Shown piece by piece: positions 44,007 to 55,230 of a stretch of 64,000 bases of DNA. Source of the stretch: Bryoerythrophyllum caledonicum (lineage: Eukaryota > Streptophyta > Bryopsida > Pottiales > Pottiaceae); contig OZ020519.1 of the NCBI GenBank assembly GCA_963971425.1, forward strand, positions 22,031,397-22,095,396, read 5' to 3'. Under the pieces are notes generated by a model. It searched no databases. It saw only the letters and a list, made by a program, of their open reading frames with translations, and was not told the DNA's origin. The position numbers and the translations under genes were made by a program. Each line of letters begins with the position of its first letter. Within the stretch, counting starts at the first letter, position 1.

Positions 44007-44139
44007 AACTTGCTTGCACTCGTTCCCACTCACTTTGACCAAGGAATAGTCCAACGCACATGAGTGCGGATGGGGCTGCGTTGGGGCATTCACGCCTGGT
44101 GCTGGCCCACTGAACATTACGTAAATTCAGACGTAATTT

Positions 44140-44310
44140 AAAAAGTAAGAATTGGCTGCCAGTGGGGATGCGCTGGGAGCGTATGAGAACGCAGAGGGAG
44201 CGTATGGGAATGCAAAGGGAACACACACGGAACACATGGAACACGTGGGGAACTTGCAGGGAACACACAAGGAATGCACTAGGAACAGATGAAGAATGCA
44301 TGTACTACTT
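44140..44310. repeat. Degenerate short tandem repeat GGGAACACA/GGGAGCGTATG
   Basis: Units of about 10-20 bases such as GGGAGCGTATGAGAACGCA, GGAACACAC and GGAATGCA follow each other. The rest to about 44725 is AT-rich spacer without genes. Confidence 0.5.
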
Positions 44311-44730
44311 TCAACTATAGGATCTTGAATTTTAGTACAACAACAACACACTCAAAATCTTTCGAAGACTTTGGCTACGTGGATTGAAAGATATATGCAT
44401 TTGAAGGGTGCAATGCAGTAACTTTCTTCCCTGCACTGATAGGGTCAACGAACTTTGACTCAAGATAATGGCATATTTTTCCACTATCCAATGCAAAAAA
44501 TTTATAAAACTTTGTTTTACCTTGTGTTCAGTCGTTGCACAACAAAAATTATAAGTAATGCAGGTGTTTAGGACAAGGAAAGAGGTCTTGCAATGATTAG
44601 GGATATGAAACATACCCATTTCCTTAGCATTGCAATTTTATACTTTAAATCAAATTATAATTGTTTGATCCAAAATCCGAACGGTGGATGGAATCAACAT
44701 GCTTTCTTCTGTTAAGAGAATGATTTTTAA

Positions 44731-45316
44731 CCCCTAAAATACCAAGGCATTATAGAAGGAAAAACCAGTCCTAAAGTGCCACTACCATAAAAAGGCATGA
44801 AAATCACATTTTTGAGTAAAATTTTGCACTTACAGCCTATAATTTTTAAAAAGACTTCTACATGAACATATCATAGTTTTTTGTTGCAATCCACCGCACG
44901 GATTTGAAGATTATAGTGTTTGAAGTGCAAGAAAAAAAAATTCCCCCTTGCCAGACAATGTGTGTAAATGTTTGACTTGGGTTAGTATGCCATTTTTCAC
45001 TAAAGACAAGATTTTTTTAACCATAGGGAAGGAAATAATATTACTTGCTGGTACAGTATTGTAAATCTCACATTCGATAGAGTGTCCTAGTAAAAGTTTT
45101 GGAGGTGCTCGACGTGCCCGCTCTCCCTGTTTGAAATTGAAATCCCTGTAATTTTTTCATTAAATGTCGGATTTAGAAAAAAAATTGTTCTCCCACTAAG
45201 GTTTTAGTAATGCCCTTCTACAATAAAAATTTCAAAGAGGAATGTTAGAAATTGACATCATAGGAACTTGACCGAACCTTCAAATTGCCATTTCTAGACA
45301 CTTGGTCCTCTAGAGG
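44731..45316. mobile_element. TTAA-flanked element, copy C (shortened)
   Basis: Starts CCCCTAAAATACCAAGG after TTAA (44727-44730). Ends with the reverse complement of CCTCTAGAGGACCAAGTG before TTAA (45317-45320). Its parts match both arms of the complete copies at 50-53 kb, but about 340 bases of the middle are missing. Confidence 0.65.
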
Positions 45317-45352
45317 TTAAAATAGTAAGATCTCTCATTTCTTGCGTTTTAA

Positions 45353-46239
45353 CCCCTAAATTACTAAGACAATTTCAAACCAAGAACACTTCAAAAGTGC
45401 TTGTAAAAGTGCAATGAATAAGAAATAAATCCAAAACTTTTATTTCTATTTTGAACCGTATGCTTTCAATAAAGACTTATATTAAAACACACTCACAAAA
45501 TTTCATGAACTTAGACTGCACCATTTTAAAGATTATAGTGTTTGAAGTTCAGAAAAGGGTTTGTTTTCTTCCCATAGATCAGCACACTTTGGCTTCACCT
45601 GGTGTCCAATTTTTGCACTACATAAGGTCTAAATTCATAACCACCATGTTAAGCATGATATTAGTTCCTAGTACACCAATTTTTAAAGGTAAAGAAAGGG
45701 TGTAGCATATTTAAAACAATTGTGCAAGGAGTGGAGGTTCAAAAATTGTCAATTCACATTTTATTTTTTTGTGAACTTAATATGTTTTAGAATGAGAATC
45801 CAAATGGTCATTGAAAAGGCTTACACCACATAATGTAGTAGGGAATATTTTTTTTTAAAATGAAGATCTCTAAGTTTTATGTGGAAAGGAAGAGAATTTT
45901 TGGTACCTTGCCGATCAATGTGCGACAATGTGTGAAAATGTTTGACTTGGAATGATATGCTATTTTTCACTAAAAACAAGAGATTCTTTTTGACGAAATG
46001 AAAGGAAATAATATTATTTGCAAGTATTGAAAACTTCACATTCAATAGAGTGTCGTAGCAAAAGTTTGGAGTTGCCCAAGGTGCCCGCTCTCCCCGTTTG
46101 AACTTCAAAATACTATAACTTTTTCATTAAATGTCGGATTTCAAAAACAATTGGACTCATACAAAGGTTTCACTAATTTCCATCTACATTCTGCCCAAAA
46201 CTTCAATAGTCCCCTGAGGGGACCTTGGTAATTTAGGGG
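45353..46239. mobile_element. TTAA-flanked element, copy D
   Basis: TTAA at 45349-45352 and 46240-46243. Ends CCCCTAAATTAC on both sides. Interior shares GCTACACC, TGTTTGACTTGG and TGAAGATCTCTAAGTTTTATGT with the copies at 50-53 kb. 887 bases with no coding frame. Confidence 0.65.
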
Positions 46240-46565
46240 TTAAGTAAAAACAATGAGTGCTTCCAAGATCTTTGAAGCACCATAGCTTTCCCTACCACAT
46301 TTTTGGAGGTGGACGACAATAATGACGTTTGAAGCACCATAACTTTCTCTTCATAAATTCAATAATATGTTCATATCTTCAATACATTGTTCAATAAATT
46401 ATCTTCAGAATTATAATTTCAGGATCGTGTCCAAAATCAATTTGTATCCCACAATTACAAATTGTTCTCTACGAGTTAAGATTAGATCTAAAAAAATTCT
46501 AGATGAGCTTCATTCCTAATTCTTCATCCTTTTGCTTAGTTTTCTATGACATACATTGTGGTTTC

Positions 46566-46690
46566 AATCCTTTAAGGACTAGGCGAGGAGCGACCATGGG
46601 CGGAATGTACCTGACTTGATGGTGGCCAACATAATCTATGATCCTTGTAGATTCTGCCCATGGTCGCTCCAAGCCTATTCCTTAAGGATT
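46566..46690. repeat. Near-palindrome, 40-bp arms
   Basis: Left arm 46566-46606 and right arm 46651-46690 are about 85 percent complementary around a 44-base loop (core GGAGCGACCATGGGC). Lies just before the Tc1-like gene. It could be a fold-back element or a hairpin RNA source. Confidence 0.65.
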
Positions 46691-46732
46691 AAACCCCATT
46701 TAGCTTAGAAGAACGGTTCTGAAAATGTTGCT

Positions 46733-47668
46733 AGAGACTTACAAGTATCCCAAAGTTGGTTGCACAATTTTGTAAGCAATATTTGAGTGATGTGAATCGC
46801 AGTTTTGGTGGGAGGCCACATGTGTACAGTGCACCTGATCGCAGGGCTTGTGTAAGAGAAATCATTGTAGGTGGTTTAGAAACTTCACACAAAGTTGGAA
46901 ATTACTTGAGAGAAGAGCTTCATGTTGGTATGAGTGATAGTGTTGTGAAGAGTGTGTTACAAAAAGCAGGTTTGAAATGTAAAGTGAAGCAAAAGAAACC
47001 AAAGCTCACACTTCTTTGGATTAAGGGACGATTAGAATTTGCTAGACGTCATTGCCATTGGACTAATGATGATTGGGATTGTGTAGTATTCTCTAATGAA
47101 ACAAAAATCAACCGATTTTGCTCTGATGGTCAATTTGGTGTTGGTTTTGTGATGGGTTGAGTAGAAGTTTTGGAATGGTGCAACAACTGTCAAGTTTGGA
47201 GGTAGGGGAGTGATGATGTGGGGTTGCATGACTCAGAGTGGCGTTGGTATCATGTGTAGGATTGAGGGAAGAATGGATCAGTACATGTACATAGGAATTT
47301 TAGAGCAAGAATTGATTCATACACTATTTGCATACAATTTAGATCATGCCAATCTGATTTTTCAACAAGATAATGACCCGAAACATACATTCAAGAGTGT
47401 GCGCCATTGGTTGAATTTGCAAGAATTCACTCTTTTGAAGTGGCCGGCGCGATTCCTAGACTTGAATCCGATTGAACACTTGTGGGCAACTTTAAAACGT
47501 CGACTAAACCAATATGAGAGACCTCCCAAAGGAATGTTAGAATTGTGGGAGCGTGTTGAGGATTGTTGGGCTTCAATTACTCCCAATGAATGTAAAAGCT
47601 TATATGGAAGCATGCCTAAGCGCATTGCAAATGTTATAGCTGTTAAGGGTAGGTGGACAAATTTTTAA
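46733..47668 (+). pseudogene. Tc1-type (DD34E) transposase, broken
   Basis: The helix-turn-helix part (RDLQVSQSWLHNF, FGGRPHVYSAPDRR, GLKCKVKQKKPKL) leads to the catalytic core. The first catalytic block reads VVFSNETKI, with Asn (47095-47097) where FSDE is expected. The second Asp is in FQQDNDPKH (47369-47371) and the Glu in DLNPIEHLW (47474-47476), exactly 34 residues apart, the Tc1 spacing. TVKFGGRGVMMWGCM precedes them. Frameshifts near 46756 and between 47110 and 47170 separate the pieces. Tc1 enzymes move elements into TA sites. No terminal repeats were assigned. Confidence 0.8.
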
Positions 47669-48017
47669 CTTTGTTCCTGCTAATGTGAGTGAAATTGAAT
47701 TTTGGATTGAACTTTGTTTTTTTTGCTATACATACATACTTCTGTGTAACAGACCTCAATCTCCATGAAAGTATGACTGATTGCAATGGTAATCCTATGC
47801 AATTTATGGTTTCATTTTTTGTGCATCCAATTTCCTTACGTTGTTTGTTGAATTTCAATATGTTGTATTTTTACTCGATTTTGGCAGTCACTATAAATCA
47901 ATTCAAAAATTGAGGCCAAGCTAGGTAATTTTACACGTGAATCGACCTCCGATTACCATGAAAACCTCCACAAAAAAGTGCAGAAACGTCAAAAATGTCG
48001 ATGCTCAGTGTTGCTCT
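47669..48017. other. Region after the Tc1-like gene
   Basis: AT-rich, probably the 3' part of the same element. No inverted end was recognised and no gene. Confidence 0.35.
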
Positions 48018-48331
48018 TTAAGACAAGGGGAGGAATGACCCCCTTGTTGGCCACTAAGGGAATGGATGGGGATGGATGGGGATGAATGGAGGATCATCCT
48101 CCTCCTTGTTCCTCCAACAATCAAGTTTTAGGGTTCCTGGATCAAAGTTTAAGGTTTAAGGTTTAAGGTTCAAAGTTAGGACTTTTAGGTTTATTGGTGA
48201 TTTTAGGATTTAGGATTTGAGTGGGGCTATGGAAACCAAAAAGGAAACAGGGATTCAAATGACCCCATCCATCTCCATCCATCCCCTTAGTGAGTAATGA
48301 GGGGATCATATCACCCAGGCCTTTTCTTAAC
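48018..48331. mobile_element. MITE-like inverted-repeat element with GGATGG runs
   Basis: Left text AAGACAAGGGGAGGAATGA...CACTAAGGGAATGGATGGGG and the reverse complement of the right end (AAGAAAAGG...CACTAAGGGGATGGATGG) match over about 65 bases. The interior contains TTTAAGG repeats. Borders are approximate. Confidence 0.5.
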
Positions 48332-48371
48332 CCCTTAAGACCTAATGTCCATTTTTGGGTCCTTTGGGCAC

Positions 48372-48560
48372 GTTAACCTTTGTAGCAAGCGCTACACGCT
48401 ACCTCCAAGGAAAATGGAAAAAAATTTAGTGGCGGAGCAAGATGAGCATCTATTGTGACCGGCGCTACCAAGGACGATGCAAGCATTGGTGAGCTATAGT
48501 GATTTCCTTGGAGCGGAATGTTCCCCGTGTATAGATGTTGTTCGGCATGATCTAGTACTT
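48372..48560. repeat. Direct repeat shared with 52023-52200
   Basis: Both copies hold TGTAGCAAGCGCTACA (a small hairpin), GAGCATCTATTG and GATGCAAGCATTGGTGA in the same order. They are probably pieces of one further repeat family associated with the TTAA elements. Confidence 0.6.
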
Positions 48561-48808
48561 GTTGTACCCCGCCCTTATGAGCTCATCAAGCTTAATCCTT
48601 TAAGGATGACACCTACGACCATGCCTTTGAGATGCCACGAGTGGGTACATTTCACCGCAACAAACATCACTACAGTTCACCCGTCACATTCTCACCAAAT
48701 TTGTTGGAAATGCAAGGATCCAAATACCGTAAATGATACCACGGATCAAACAAAGATGAAGTATCAGTCCACTAATTTGCAAGTTACTCCAAAAGTGACC
48801 ACCTATGG

Positions 48809-49055
48809 CCCAGGGCGAATTGACCCCCTCGTTGGTACTTACCCGAGGTGGACCACAAGGTAGTGGGGCCAAACGTGGCCCCTATTTTGTTTTGGATGGG
48901 GGCTTATTTTTAGCAAGGCAATGACCTTCGAGGTAAACAATAGCCGTGGGCCCCAAATTTGACCCAAAAAATTCCAAAAAAAGCCTCTAGACCCCCCAAA
49001 ATAAGACGGGGCCCACCTCGGGTAAGTACCAACGAGGGGTCAATTCGCCCTGGGC
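48809..49055. mobile_element. MITE with 45-bp inverted ends and 10-bp target duplication
   Basis: Ends CCCAGGGCGAATTGACCCC match over about 45 bases with very few differences. CCACCTATGG stands directly outside on both sides (48799-48808 and 49056-49065). A 9-10-bp duplication with long inverted ends fits a Mutator-like (MULE) MITE. The near-identical arms suggest a recent insertion. No coding content. Confidence 0.85.
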
Positions 49056-49065
49056 CCACCTATGG

Positions 49066-49836
49066 GCCTCTGGTTAAGCCAGGGAACAGTAGAAGAAGTG
49101 GAGGTACAAAGAAGTTGTGGTGCGGCAGTGGGGTAGGGGCAAGGGAGACCCACTTGCAAGTTGTAAGATAATTGTCAACAAAGCATGAGTAGCCTGGGCA
49201 AGGAGCAGGCACATAATTCTGGGGAATCTCATTCTGTCTCAAGTGCTGCTGTGCCTCCACCTGGTCCAATGCTGTTCTAGGGACTTGAAGTACGCCATCT
49301 TACACATTTTTTGCAATTTATACCTGCTCATGGACAAGTTCCATTTATGGCCAACTGTAGAAAGAGTTAGAAGAGCAAAAGCACCAAAATTGACCCTGTC
49401 AGGGCCTTGTAGGCAGTGGCACGGACAGGAAATCAGAGGCTTTTTTTGGCTTTTTTTTTACAAAATTGGGGCCTACGGCCTAAATTTAGTCTGTAGACCC
49501 CCTATGGCTAAATTTAGGTCCCCATCCAAAAACAAAATAGGGGCCAGGTTTTGGCCCCACCACCTCTTCCCCCACCTGGTAAGTATGAGCGTGGGGGGTT
49601 TCCTGTCAAATCGGTAGGCAGTAAAGGGTTAATCTTTATAAAAATATAACAAAATGTAACAACCTATTGGTCTACAAGCTTTCATAGGACTTAAGCATCT
49701 TATCACCAAATGTTTTAAATTCTTTAAGGCCTAATGACCATATATTGGTTGTTTGTGCATGTTAAAGGTTTGTATGGGGCCATATATACGGTCACATACT
49801 TCACTCGGTAGAATACAAAAAATGTATTAACCCCTA
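49066..49836. other. Spacer with partial repeats
   Basis: Near 49430-49520 a T run and ACAAAATTGGGGCCTACGGCC resemble the interior of the MITE at 39.6 kb. GGCCTAATGACC near 49727 resembles 48337-48350. No gene was recognised. Confidence 0.4.
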
Positions 49837-49840
49837 AAGG

Positions 49841-51705
49841 ACCAAGTGTCCAAATTTGGCTTTTTGAAAAATCGGTCAGGTTCCTATGGTGTCAATTTCC
49901 AACATTCCACTTTGAAATTTTTATTATAGAAAGACATTACCAAGAGCTCACTGGGAAAACAATTTTTTCCTAAATTGGACATTTGATAAAAAAAAGTTAG
50001 AGGGTTTTGAATTTTAAATGGGGAGGGCGGGCACCTCGGGCACCTCCAAAAACTTTTGATAGGACACTCTATTGAAAGTGAGATTTTGAGTACTCGCAAG
50101 TAATATTATTTCTCTTCATGTTGTCAAAAAAAGTTCTTGTCTTTAGTGAAAAATAGCATACCAACCCAAGTCAAACATTTTTACACATTGTCACTCATTG
50201 TTGGGCAAGGTACTAAAAAAACTTCTTCTTTTCCACATAAAACCTAGAGATCTTCATATATTTCACTTTTTATTTTTTCCACAACAATATGTAATGTAAA
50301 CCTTCTTATTGACCATTCGGATTATCAATCGAAAACATATTAAGTTCAAAAAAAATTAAAGTGTGAATTAACAAATTTCGAGCCTCCACTCCTTGCACAC
50401 TTGTTTTGAATATGCTACACCCTGTCTCTACCTCTAAAAATTGGTGTGTAAGGAGCTTAACCCCTAAAGGACCAAACGTCCCCCCGGGGTCATTTTGGAT
50501 TTTGGGCATGTACCTACAATTCGAAAAAAAATCCTTTTTAATTGATTTTTTTTTTCAAGATAGGATCTGATAAGAGCTTCGTGGAGATGTATTTTTTATT
50601 TTTTTTTGGATTTGTGGTTTGAAAGTTAGTACCACTTAAAGCCAAAAGTGGGACTTCGGGCACCTCCAAAAATTTTGACAAAAGTTTCTATTGACATTCA
50701 GATTTTTTCCACATATAAAGAATATTTCCTTATTTAGAAATTTTCAAAAAAAATCTTGTCTTTAGTGTAAAAAGGCATTTCATTCCAAGTCAAACATTTT
50801 CACACATTGTCAGGCAACGGGGGAAAAAAACTTCATCTTTTCTACATAAAACCTAGAGATCTTCATATTTTTCACTTTTGTTTTTTTCAACAACAATATA
50901 TGGTGAAAACCTTCTTATTGACCGTTTGGATTATCATTTGAATACATACGTAGTTCACAAAAAAATAAAACGTGAAATAGCAATTTTTGAACCTCCACTC
51001 CTTGCACACTTGTTTTGAATATGCTACACCCCTTTTTTACCTCTAAAAATTGGTGTGTTGGGAAATAACATCATGCTTAAGACAATGGTAAAAGATTTAG
51101 ACCTTATACAATGCAAAAATTTGATACAAAATGAAGTCAAAGTCAGCTGATCTACTCAACGCAGGGATGAAAATGAACCATTGTTTTGACTTTAAACACT
51201 AAAATCGATCAATCCGTGCGGTGGATTGCAACAAAAATTTGAGGGCATGTTTATATGGAAGTCTATTTTAAGATCTTACGGTTGAAAATCCAAAATTCAC
51301 TTGAAAATGTGATTTTCATGTCTCTTTTTGGCAGTGGCAGTTTTGGACTGGTTTTAGAGCGAATTAGGTCGTGGTCCTTTAGGGGTTAAGTCATGCTTAA
51401 CAAGATGGTAATAGATTTAGACCTTGTGTAGTGAAATTTCTTGACACCAACTGAAGTCAAAGTCTGCTGATCCACTAAACGCAGGGAAGAAAATGAACCA
51501 TTTGCTTGACTTCAAACACTATAATCTTTCAATCCGTGCGGTTAAAGTTTATGAAATTTTGTACATGTATTACTTAATAAGCCTTTATTGAGATCCTACG
51601 GTCAGAACTAAAAATCAAAGTTTTTGTTACCTTCTTTATTCATTGCACTAGAATCCGTTAATTTTGAAGTGTTTTTGGTGTAAAACTCTTTGGGTACCTT
51701 AGGGG
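49841..51705. mobile_element. TTAA-flanked element, copy A (split by copy N)
   Basis: TTAA at 49837-49840 and 51706-51709. Left end CCCCTAAAGGACCAAGTG; right end, reverse complement, CCCCTAAGGTACCC. Removing the nested copy leaves about 936 bases. The left 600 bases are an inverted copy of the right part of copy B (52690-53333), so a single transcript over both could fold back. No transposase. Confidence 0.7.
50461..51385. mobile_element. TTAA-flanked element, copy N, nested in copy A
   Basis: 925 bases. TTAA at 50457-50460 and 51386-51389. Both ends carry a perfect 14-bp repeat CCCCTAAAGGACCA. The flanks GTAAGGAGC and GTCATGCTTAAC are continuous in the related text of other copies (AAGGAACTAACATCATGC), which shows the insertion point. 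Confidence 0.75.
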
Positions 51706-51709
51706 TTAA

Positions 51710-52371
51710 ATTTTAGCAAGACATACACCTTTGGATTGAAGATTGTTCAACTGACATCTTTCATTTGGAGGTCACGTCAATATCTAAACCTTATCATGTT
51801 CAAACACAACACCATACATATAGAATACATGATCATTATGTAACTTCTCAAACACTAGTAGATGCAATAATGATCTACATTTGAAATGCCATGTGTCGTT
51901 GGATCAAGTTCAACACAAATACAAACTTTGTAACCATTGTAAACATCAATTCTTACACCTTGTTTGTTAAATAGACAAAAAACATCATGTTGCAACCCAA
52001 ACGTGGTTACTCAAACCTTGAAGGTTAATCCTTGTAGCAAGCGCTACAAACCACCTCTGTGGAAAATTTGGAAAATTTAAACTGCACTTAGTGGTGGAGT
52101 AGAATGAGCATCTATTGGAACTAGCACCACCAAAATCGATGCAAGCATTGGTGAACTACAATGATTCCCATGAAATGGGGTCGCAATGAAATGTATCCAA
52201 TGTGTAGATTATGTTTAGCATAATCTATTACGCTCACAAATTCTCCTTTCATCAAAAAAGAGCTTGTCCTTGACCCCTAAATTTCCAAGAAGACTCTTAT
52301 AGTCTTCCGAGGGAACTCTTGGAAATTTAGGGTTGAAGGGTTGATTAGCATCCCACTCTCGCTTTGAGGCT
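51710..52371. other. Spacer between TTAA elements A and B
   Basis: Includes 52023-52200, the second copy of the direct repeat at 48372-48560, and GACCCCTAAATTTCC / GGAAATTTAGGG near 52276-52335 as possible remains of further ends. No gene. Confidence 0.45.
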
Positions 52372-52375
52372 TTAA

Positions 52376-53333
52376 GTCCTAAAGGCCCAAGGCATTTTCA
52401 CACCAAAAGCACTTCAAAACTACTTGTTCTAGTGCAATGAGTAAGGCGGAAAACACAAATTGTAAATTCCATTTTCAATCATATGATCTAAATAAAGGCT
52501 CATTAAGTGACGTCCTCACAAAATTTCATAAAATTTGACCGCACAGATTGAAAGATTCTAGTGTTTAGGTAGAGAAAACGATTCATTTCTTCCTAGAATT
52601 GAGTGGAAAATGTCCTCACAAAATTTCAGTTGACTTTGACTTCACTTGGTATCAAATTTTTGCACTACACAAGGTCTAAATCCTACCATTGTGTTAAGCA
52701 TGATGTTAGTTCCTTATACTCCAATATTTAGGAATAGAAGAGGGGTGTAGCATATTCAAAACAAATTTGCAAGGAGTGGAGGTTCAAAGACTGCCAATTC
52801 ACATTTTAATTTCTTGTGAACTTAATATGTTCTAGATTGATAATCCAAATGTTCAATAAGAAGGTTTACACCACATATTGTTGTGCAAAAAAATAAATTA
52901 AAAAATATGAAGATCTCTAAGTTTTATGTAGAAAGGAAGAAGTTTTCTTGGTACCATGCCCAACAATGTATGACAATGTGTGAAAATGTTTGACTTGGGT
53001 TGATATGCTATTTTTCACTAAAGAACAAGAAGTTTTTTTTGAAAATATGACATGAAATAATATTATTTGTTAGTATGGAAAATTTCACATTCAATCGAGT
53101 GTCCTGGAAAAAGTTCTAGGAGGTGTTCAACATGCCCGCTCTCCCCATTCAAAATTCAAAACCCTATTACTTTTTCAATAAATGTCGGATTTAGGAAACA
53201 TTTGTTTTCTCACTAAGGTTTTAGTAATGTGCATCTACAATAAAAATTTCAAAGAGGAATGATAGAAATTGACACCATAGGAACCTAACCAAACCTTCTA
53301 ATTGCCATTTTATGACACTTGGTCCTTTTGGGG
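52376..53333. mobile_element. TTAA-flanked element, copy B
   Basis: TTAA at 52372-52375 and 53334-53337. Left end GTCCTAAAGGCCCAAGG; right end, reverse complement, CCCCAAAAGGACCAAGTG. 958 bases, in inverted orientation relative to copy A. No open frame. Confidence 0.7.
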
Positions 53334-53337
53334 TTAA

Positions 53338-54337
53338 ATTATTACCAGTTCTCAAGGGCTTTCCACCTCACGAGATTTGAACTTCACATCTGCAATAGAG
53401 ATCTCAAATATTTTTTTGCCCGAGAGGATTTTTGTTTTTATTACGGCACCAGAATGTATGGATGTGTAGTCCCTTTTATTTAGTAGGTAGATAATGTTAT
53501 GTTATGCAACACTACTCTCTACATTTTTCATTGCTTTTGAGCACTTCACTAAAAATATGAATCTTGATGCTCTGAAAAACAATACATATTAATATGTAGT
53601 GCTCTTCCTAAAAATATATTCAAAAATTTTCATAAAGAGAAGAGGAGAGAAGGGTAACATTGGTGAAAAATATTTTTAAAAATAGGAGTCAAAAATTTGG
53701 AACTCGTTTCTTACAACATCAATATTTTAACTCGGTGAGAAAATGGATTTTGAGGAATATTGGTATGCCAAACTTCTATTACTAGAAATAACTAATTATT
53801 CGCACTATAATACTGAATCTGACCCTAAGGTACAGTACCCTTGCTACCTCCTCTTATGAAGAATACGATTCAGAAAGTGATGTGAAGGCGTTTTATTTTC
53901 CACTACCAATTGCTGATTTTCAGTGCCAACATGGCTACCTCCCATTGACAATCAAACACCACAAATTTTATCCCGCAACTCTTGGATCACGAAGACCAAG
54001 GATTATGATAAAAGAGTGAATCATTAATTATGTAGGATAACATATTCGCATGGAAATATCCGTGCCAAGAATTGTGCCAAAGGTAATAATCTCAGAGTCA
54101 TTTTCATTTGTTGCATTCACATTTACAGTACATTTGCATGGACTCAGTATGTACAATGTCTCTCACCGATAATATGCCGCCTACAAAAATCGTTCTCCAG
54201 TACTGTCGGTGCCTGGAATGATGAAATAACTATCAATTGGAAAGCAATGAATCTGCAAATCCACTACCAATGTGTCCTAGAATGTTGCTGTTACACCTAA
54301 CCTCGCTCCCTTATATACAACGTTCTGTTGGCCGAGT
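53338..54337. other. Spacer and 3' region of ERF gene C
   Basis: AT-rich. Nothing recognised except the downstream region of gene C. Confidence 0.35.
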
Positions 54338-55054
54338 TCAAGTGAAACACCAGAGATTCGGCACGTAAAACGGACCGTCGTCATCTTCAGGCAACGGGTC
54401 GACGTGCAAAATGGGATCCATCATCAGCTCGGCTAAGAATTGGAACTCGTCACGTTCCTGCATTTGGAGCCCAAACTCTGCCTCGATCCATTTCTCGACC
54501 GGTGAGGCTTCCAGAGCTGGCAACGACTGGCTCTCCACAAGGCTCGGGACGGCTTCTGCGATATCTTCTTGCGACTCGTCGTCGGACCAGGAGGAGAACT
54601 CGTGGCGTAAGCTGCTCTCGAACGTGACCGTAGTGGCGGAGTGGTCTTCGTGCGTGGAGGCCGGCGCGCACGCGGCCGCGGCGGCAGCGGCGGCGGCCTG
54701 AACGTCGCGGGGTGCCCTGGACTGGGGAATCAGGGGCGGGGGGCAGTCGGGAAAGTTGAGCGTCGCGGAGCGGCCGCGCAAGCACACCACCGCGGCGTCG
54801 TACGCCTTGGCCGCCATCTCCGCGGTGGGGAACGACCCCAGCCAAATGCGCGACCGCTTGTTTGGCTCCCTAATCTCCGACACCCATTTCCCCCACGTCC
54901 GCAGCCGCACGCCCTTGTACACTTTGGCACTCTCCCCCTGCGTCCGCGAAGGAGAGACCTTCTTGGCGACAGCCGCGGCGCTCCTCTTCAGCGGCGCCAA
55001 CAGGTTCCCCCCACGCTTGCCGCTCAGCGACGACGACGCTGCCTTCTCCACCAT
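54338..55054 (-). CDS. AP2/ERF transcription factor, DREB type (gene C)
   Basis: 238 residues from [22 protein letters not shown]2 domain at about 46-103 ([44 protein letters not shown]) with Val14 and Glu19. A PRDVQ motif with nine Ala, an acidic Ser-rich part, [12 protein letters not shown] and the end LWCFT follow. N- and C-terminal motifs equal those of gene B, so the pair arose by duplication; gene A is more distant. The longer frame from an ATG at 55142-55144 was rejected because the extra 30 residues are not shared. The DREB family binds DRE/CRT-like sites; specific targets are unknown. Confidence 0.93.
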   Translation of the reverse strand: MVEKAASSSLSGKRGGNLLAPLKRSAAAVAKKVSPSRTQGESAKVYKGVRLRTWGKWVSEIREPNKRSRIWLGSFPTAEMAAKAYDAAVVCLRGRSATLNFPDCPPPLIPQSRAPRDVQAAAAAAAAACAPASTHEDHSATTVTFESSLRHEFSSWSDDESQEDIAEAVPSLVESQSLPALEASPVEKWIEAEFGLQMQERDEFQFLAELMMDPILHVDPLPEDDDGPFYVPNLWCFT

Positions 55055-55223
55055 CGCAGAATCCAGGCAGCGACCCGAAACTCGCAAACCCCTACAAAAC
55101 CCCCAAAAACAAGCTCTACTCAGCTCAACTCCCCAATGCGCCACAAACGCCTGGATCGAATGGAGAAGCGAAGGCGACAGTGCGTGATTTTCCGCTTGGC
55201 ATCCAGAAGTCCATGGGGAGGGT

Positions 55224-55230
55224 GATATAG
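55224..55230 (-). promoter_or_regulatory. TATA box of ERF gene C
   Basis: CTATATC on the minus strand about 170 bases before the chosen ATG, the spacing seen in genes A and B. Confidence 0.5.

Noticed and set aside
55055..55144. 30-residue N-terminal extension of ERF gene C
   Set aside because: Not conserved; the MVEK start matches the paralogues.
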